Source: JBDHZK01 sp039811865 (GTDB lineage Bacteria; Actinomycetota; Actinomycetes; Propionibacteriales; Propionibacteriaceae). Taken from it: 10,228 bases of DNA. The stretch covers positions 1-10,228 of the forward strand of contig JBDHZK010000096.1 of NCBI GenBank assembly GCA_039811865.1, in the 5' to 3' direction. Under the pieces are notes generated by a model, which saw only the letters and a list, made by a program, of their open reading frames with translations, searched no databases and was not told the origin of the DNA. The translations under genes were made by a program, and so were the position numbers. This document shows positions 6,602-10,228 of the stretch, piece by piece; within the stretch, counting starts at the first letter, position 1, and each line of letters starts with the position of its first letter.

Positions 6602-8958
6602 CCCAGCCTGGGCCGCTGATCGAGATCCTCGACCAGGCCCTCCCGGTGTTCCATCTGCGCGGGCGGACGTCCAGCTACGTGCTGACGGTGACCGAGCACG
6701 GTCACTTGGAGCACGTCCATTTCGGGGACGCCGTCTCCGGTCTGGAGCGCGACGGGATCGAGGCGCTCCAGACCAAACAGCCGACGCATGGTCCTGGGGT
6801 CAAGTACGTCCCCGGGGACGATTCCTACTGCCTCGATTTCATTCCCTTGGAGTACTCGGGGATGGGCAAGGGGGATTTTCGGCTCCCGCCGGTAGAGCTG
6901 AAACTGCCGGACGGCACGTTCATCGCCGACTTCGTCTACGCCACGCATCGGGTAGTGGACCAGACGCTGGCCGCTGCCGGGCTGCCCGGCGCCATCGCCG
7001 CCGGACGCGACGCACAGACGCTCGAGATCACGCTGCTGGAGCGCCTGGCGGACGTGCGGCTCATCCTGACCTACACGGTCTTCGCCGATTCGGACGTCCT
7101 GGTGCGGCGGGCGACCCTGCGCAACGAGGCGGACGGACCGGTGGTGATTCGTCGGCTGATGAGCCAGATGGTCGATCTGCCGAACCTCGGCTACGACCTG
7201 GTCACCTTCGACGGCTCGTGGATCAGCGAGGGCCACCGCCACGTCCGGCCGGTGGCACCCGGGGTCTACGTCAACTCCTCGCTGACCGGCACCTCCAGCG
7301 CTCGGCACAACCCTGGCGTGCTGCTGGCCGAGCATGGGGCCGGCGAGGACCACGGGGTCGTGTACGGCTTCAACCTCGTCTACAGCGGCAACCACTACAC
7401 CGCGGTCGAGTTGGCGGCTTCGGGCCTGGTCCGGGTGATGTCGGGCATCAACCCGGTCGGGTTCGAGTGGACGCTGCCTCCCGGGGAGGAGTTCGCCACC
7501 CCGGAGGCGGTGCTCACGTACTCGCGCCGCGGCTTCAACGGCGCGTCGGCCCACCTGCACGACTTCGTCAACACCCACATCGTCCGGGGCGAGTGGGCGA
7601 ACCGGGAGCGTCCCGTCCTGTTGAACAACTGGGAGGCGACGTTCTTCGACTTCGACCACAAGAGCGTGATCGCGATCGCGAAGGCCGCCAAGCGGCTGGG
7701 CGCCGATCTTTTCGTACTGGACGACGGTTGGTTCGGTGACCGCTTCGACGATCACGCCGGGTTGGGCGACTACCGCGTGAACACGACGAAGCTTCCCCGG
7801 GGGCTCGGCGCGCTGGCGGCCGAGATCACTGGCCTCGGGCTCAGTTTTGGGCTGTGGTTCGAGCCGGAGATGACCAACCGCGATTCCGACTTGTTTCGAG
7901 CCCACCCCGATTGGGTCATTCGCGTGCCGGGACGGGTGGCCAGCGAGGGCCGGCATCAACTCGTGCTCGACCTGTGCCAGGCCGCCGTCCGCGACCACAT
8001 CGTCGAGCAGGTCGGCGCTGTACTGGACGCCCACCCGATCGCCTATGTGAAGTGGGACGCCAACCGCGACCTCTGCGACCTGTGGAGCCCCGCATGCCCC
8101 CCTGGCGAGGTCGCGCACCGCTACGTCCTCGGCCTCTACGAAGTGCTGGAGCGCATCTTCGGGCCGCGGCCCGGCATCCTCTTGGAAACCTGCGCCTCCG
8201 GCGGCAACCGCTTCGATCTGGGCATGCTGTGCTACTCACCGCAGATCTGGACGTCCGATTGCACCGACCCGATCGAACGGCTCGCCATCCAGGTCGGCTT
8301 GTCGTACCTGTATCCGCAGTCGACCATGGGCGCCCACGTGGCCGCGTCGCCGTCGGTCCAGACACTGCGGGACACCCCGCTGACGACACGGTTCAACGTG
8401 GCTGCCCTGGGCGTCCTCGGCTACGAGCTGGACCCGAGGCGGCTCGTCCCGAGTGAACGGCGCGAGATCGCCGCGCAGATCGCGTTCTACAAGGCGCATC
8501 GGCGCACCCTGCAGTACGGCCGGTTCGTCCGCAGCGACAAGGGCAAACCGCATCAGGTGGACGTCTCGATCGTGTCGCCGGACGCCCGCACGATCGTTGC
8601 CGGGCACTTCCAAACCGCGGCCGTGGCCGCCGACCGCGGCGAACGCCTGCCCCTCCCGCCGCTCGATCCGCACCGGCGTTACCGAGTCAGCAGCCGTCCG
8701 CAGACGCTGGCGGTGCGCGACTTCGGTCAGTTGGTGAGGCACGCGACCAGGTCGCGGCTGGCCCGCTCCCCCGCCGCGGTGGCCGCGGTCGACCGCGTCT
8801 ACCGCATTCCCGACACAGTTGAGGCGTACGAAGGCACCGGGGCGACGCTGGCGCACCTGAAGCTCAACAACCAGTTCCTGGGTGGCGGCTACGACCGCCA
8901 AGTGCGCCTGCTCGGCGACTATGGTTCGGCGCTATTCATGGTCGAGGCGCTGGAGTAG
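6598..8958 (+). CDS. GH36-family alpha-galactosidase
   Basis: A 786-residue enzyme of glycoside hydrolase family 36, which releases terminal alpha-galactose from melibiose, raffinose and related sugars. It has the family's N-terminal beta-sandwich (about 1-320), a TIM barrel (about 335-650) and a C-terminal beta domain ending in the usual QVRLLGDYGSALF-type block. Active-site features are LNNWEA (342-347), LDDGWFGD (374-381), nucleophile Asp487 in VKWDANR, C532 in CASGGNRFD, and acid/base Asp554 in WTSDCTDPIERL. The usual TSDNTD reads TSDCTD, placing a Cys two residues after the acid/base. No signal peptide is present, so it is cytoplasmic. The GTG start at 6598 overlaps the GH1 stop (GTGA), with GAGG 8 bases upstream; the frame stays open back to 5791, but only as a shadow of the GH1 gene. 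Length is slightly above the usual 720-750. The family is certain; the physiological oligosaccharide is unknown. Confidence 0.96.
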   Translation: MTQPGPLIEILDQALPVFHLRGRTSSYVLTVTEHGHLEHVHFGDAVSGLERDGIEALQTKQPTHGPGVKYVPGDDSYCLDFIPLEYSGMGKGDFRLPPVELKLPDGTFIADFVYATHRVVDQTLAAAGLPGAIAAGRDAQTLEITLLERLADVRLILTYTVFADSDVLVRRATLRNEADGPVVIRRLMSQMVDLPNLGYDLVTFDGSWISEGHRHVRPVAPGVYVNSSLTGTSSARHNPGVLLAEHGAGEDHGVVYGFNLVYSGNHYTAVELAASGLVRVMSGINPVGFEWTLPPGEEFATPEAVLTYSRRGFNGASAHLHDFVNTHIVRGEWANRERPVLLNNWEATFFDFDHKSVIAIAKAAKRLGADLFVLDDGWFGDRFDDHAGLGDYRVNTTKLPRGLGALAAEITGLGLSFGLWFEPEMTNRDSDLFRAHPDWVIRVPGRVASEGRHQLVLDLCQAAVRDHIVEQVGAVLDAHPIAYVKWDANRDLCDLWSPACPPGEVAHRYVLGLYEVLERIFGPRPGILLETCASGGNRFDLGMLCYSPQIWTSDCTDPIERLAIQVGLSYLYPQSTMGAHVAASPSVQTLRDTPLTTRFNVAALGVLGYELDPRRLVPSERREIAAQIAFYKAHRRTLQYGRFVRSDKGKPHQVDVSIVSPDARTIVAGHFQTAAVAADRGERLPLPPLDPHRRYRVSSRPQTLAVRDFGQLVRHATRSRLARSPAAVAAVDRVYRIPDTVEAYEGTGATLAHLKLNNQFLGGGYDRQVRLLGDYGSALFMVEALE

Positions 8959-8961
8959 GCG

Positions 8962-10228
8962 ATGGCTGCTCGGGGGGAAACGCGCAACCGTTGGACGTTC
9001 GCGGTCGGGACGCTGGGCCGCGACATGGTCTACACGCTCGTGTCGATGTACCTGATCTTCTACCTGACCGACGTGATGGACCTGTCCGACGCCGTCTTGT
9101 GGTGGGTCACCTCGCTGGTATTGGGGGCGCGGCTGTTCGATGCGGTGATGGACATCGTCATGGGTGCGATCGTCGACAACACCCGCACTAGGTGGGGCCA
9201 GTACAAGCCTTGGATCGCGGTCGGCGGCGTGGCGTCCGGGTTGCTCACGGTGGCACTGTTCACCGACTTCGGGCTCCGCGACGCTGCCTTCGTGGCCGCC
9301 TTCGCCGCGATCTACCTGCTGTGGGGCCTGAGCTGGACCGCGAACGACATCCCCTACTGGTCGATGCTGCCGGCCCTGTCGGTGAGTCAGGCCGAACGCG
9401 AGCGAACCGGTGCGCTGGCGAAGATCTTCGCGACCCTGGGCCTGTTCACGGCGGTGGTCGGCATCCTCCCCGTCACGTCGGCGCTACGCGGGGCGGAAGG
9501 CGAGCAGCGCGCCTGGTTCTGGTTCGCCGTCGGGGTTGCGCTGGCGGCATTGCTGACGCAATCGGTGACGCTCGTCGGCGTGCGCGAACCGCGGCTGATC
9601 CCGCCGCAGGAGCGGACGCGGCTGCGCGAACTGGCGTCCGTCGTCCTTCGCAATGACCAGCTTCTTTGGACCGCGATCGCCATGGTGCTGTTCATGACCG
9701 GCTATGTGACCACGACCTCGTTCGGGCTGTACTACTTCAAGTACGCCTACGGGGACGAGGCCATGTACACCCCGTTCGCGGCGATTCTCATCGGCAGCCA
9801 GTTGGTCGGCTACTTGGTCTTCCCCCTGCTGCGGCGAACGCTCAGCCGCAAGGCGTTGTATCGGCTGGGGACAACCCTGATCGTGGCCGGTTACGTCGCC
9901 TTCTTCTTCGCCCCCGCGAACATGCTGTGGATCGGGGCCGCCGGCGTGCTGCTGTTCGTCGGACAGTCGTTCGTCACGCTGCTGATGCTGTTGTTCATCA
10001 GCGACACCGTCGAGTACGGGCAGTGGAAGCTCGGCCGCAGAAACGGCGCGGTCACCTTCGCGTTGCAGCCCTTCATCAACAAGGTTGGCGCCGCCCTCGG
10101 CCAGCAGATCGTCGGCGTCACCGTGATTCTGAGCGGCATCAACACCGCGGCCACGCCGGCCGACGTCACTGCGGGCGGGCTGTGGTTGATGAAGTTCGCG
10201 ATGCTGTTGCTTCCGTTGCTCCTGATCG
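8962..10228 (+). CDS. GPH-family (MelB-like) sugar:cation symporter, C-terminus cut by window edge
   Basis: At least 422 residues of an integral membrane transporter of the glycoside-pentoside-hexuronide:cation symporter family (TC 2.A.2, MFS fold), missing roughly the last 30-50 residues. Multiple hydrophobic helices are evident. Family signatures include GRDMVYTL with Asp21 (matching MelB Asp19), the Asp60/Asp64 pair in RLFDAVMDIVMG (MelB Asp55/Asp59, cation and sugar site), RWGQYKPW (77-84) in the cytoplasmic loop, DTVEYGQWKLGRRNG in the second half, and Lys374 in FINKVGAALG (MelB Lys377). All key charged residues are retained, so Na+, Li+ or H+ coupled uptake is expected; the coupling ion cannot be told. 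The ATG at 8962 follows the GH36 stop by 3 bases, with GGAG 6 bases upstream. Its place behind two cytoplasmic glycosidases indicates import of an intact di- or oligosaccharide. Confidence 0.95.
   Translation, partial: MAARGETRNRWTFAVGTLGRDMVYTLVSMYLIFYLTDVMDLSDAVLWWVTSLVLGARLFDAVMDIVMGAIVDNTRTRWGQYKPWIAVGGVASGLLTVALFTDFGLRDAAFVAAFAAIYLLWGLSWTANDIPYWSMLPALSVSQAERERTGALAKIFATLGLFTAVVGILPVTSALRGAEGEQRAWFWFAVGVALAALLTQSVTLVGVREPRLIPPQERTRLRELASVVLRNDQLLWTAIAMVLFMTGYVTTTSFGLYYFKYAYGDEAMYTPFAAILIGSQLVGYLVFPLLRRTLSRKALYRLGTTLIVAGYVAFFFAPANMLWIGAAGVLLFVGQSFVTLLMLLFISDTVEYGQWKLGRRNGAVTFALQPFINKVGAALGQQIVGVTVILSGINTAATPADVTAGGLWLMKFAMLLLPLLLI

Noticed and set aside
6535..8118. A 527-codon minus-strand open frame opposite the GH36 gene
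   Set aside because: Antisense shadow of the GH36 gene. No recognisable domain and unlikely composition.
9060..10169. Short frames antisense to or overlapping the symporter gene
   Set aside because: All are shadows of the GPH symporter frame, with no ribosome binding site or protein signature.

Overview
The window is high-GC DNA with strongly GC-biased third codon positions, actinobacterial in style. Gene content (bacterial PPDK, an actinobacterial-type FHA-associated N-terminal region, a GPH sugar symporter with intracellular glycosidases) would suit a Propionibacteriaceae-like or related actinobacterium. That placement is an inference from gene style, not a database result.

Layout: two divergent transcription blocks meet at a 283-bp intergenic region (4999-5281). 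Leftward (minus strand) from there: ppdK, pyruvate phosphate dikinase (2350-4998); a 232-bp gap with two inverted repeats; a citrate lyase ligase (CitC) homologue (1209-2117); citX, overlapping it by 4 bp (658-1212); then a gene running off the left edge (1-589), tentatively the N-terminal part of an actinobacterial FHA-associated protein. Rightward (plus strand): a tight three-gene sugar operon of a GH1 beta-glycosidase (5282-6601), a GH36 alpha-galactosidase (6598-8958, 4-bp overlap) and a GPH-family, MelB-like cation:sugar symporter (8962 to beyond the right edge, 3-bp gap).

How the parts work together: the symporter would import intact alpha- and/or beta-linked glycosides, and the two glycosidases, both without signal peptides, would cleave them in the cytoplasm. 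The GH1 lacks the 6-phosphosugar signature, which fits symport rather than PTS uptake. PPDK interconverts pyruvate and PEP. The citC-like/citX pair belongs to the maturation machinery of citrate lyase, whose downstream products (oxaloacetate, then pyruvate) could feed PPDK, but no lyase subunit gene is in the window.

The most unusual item is the CitC homologue. It is collinear with genuine citrate lyase ligases over its whole length and has an intact 302-codon frame, yet the nucleotide-binding TxGH motif, the C-terminal ISxSxxR motif and the acyl-CoA-binding loop of the GNAT domain are all replaced. Its partner CitX has lost the first Asp of its D-x-D motif. This looks like a conserved pseudoenzyme paired with an altered transferase, rather than a standard citrate lyase maturation pair. 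No RNA genes, CRISPR arrays, insertion sequences or prophage genes were seen.
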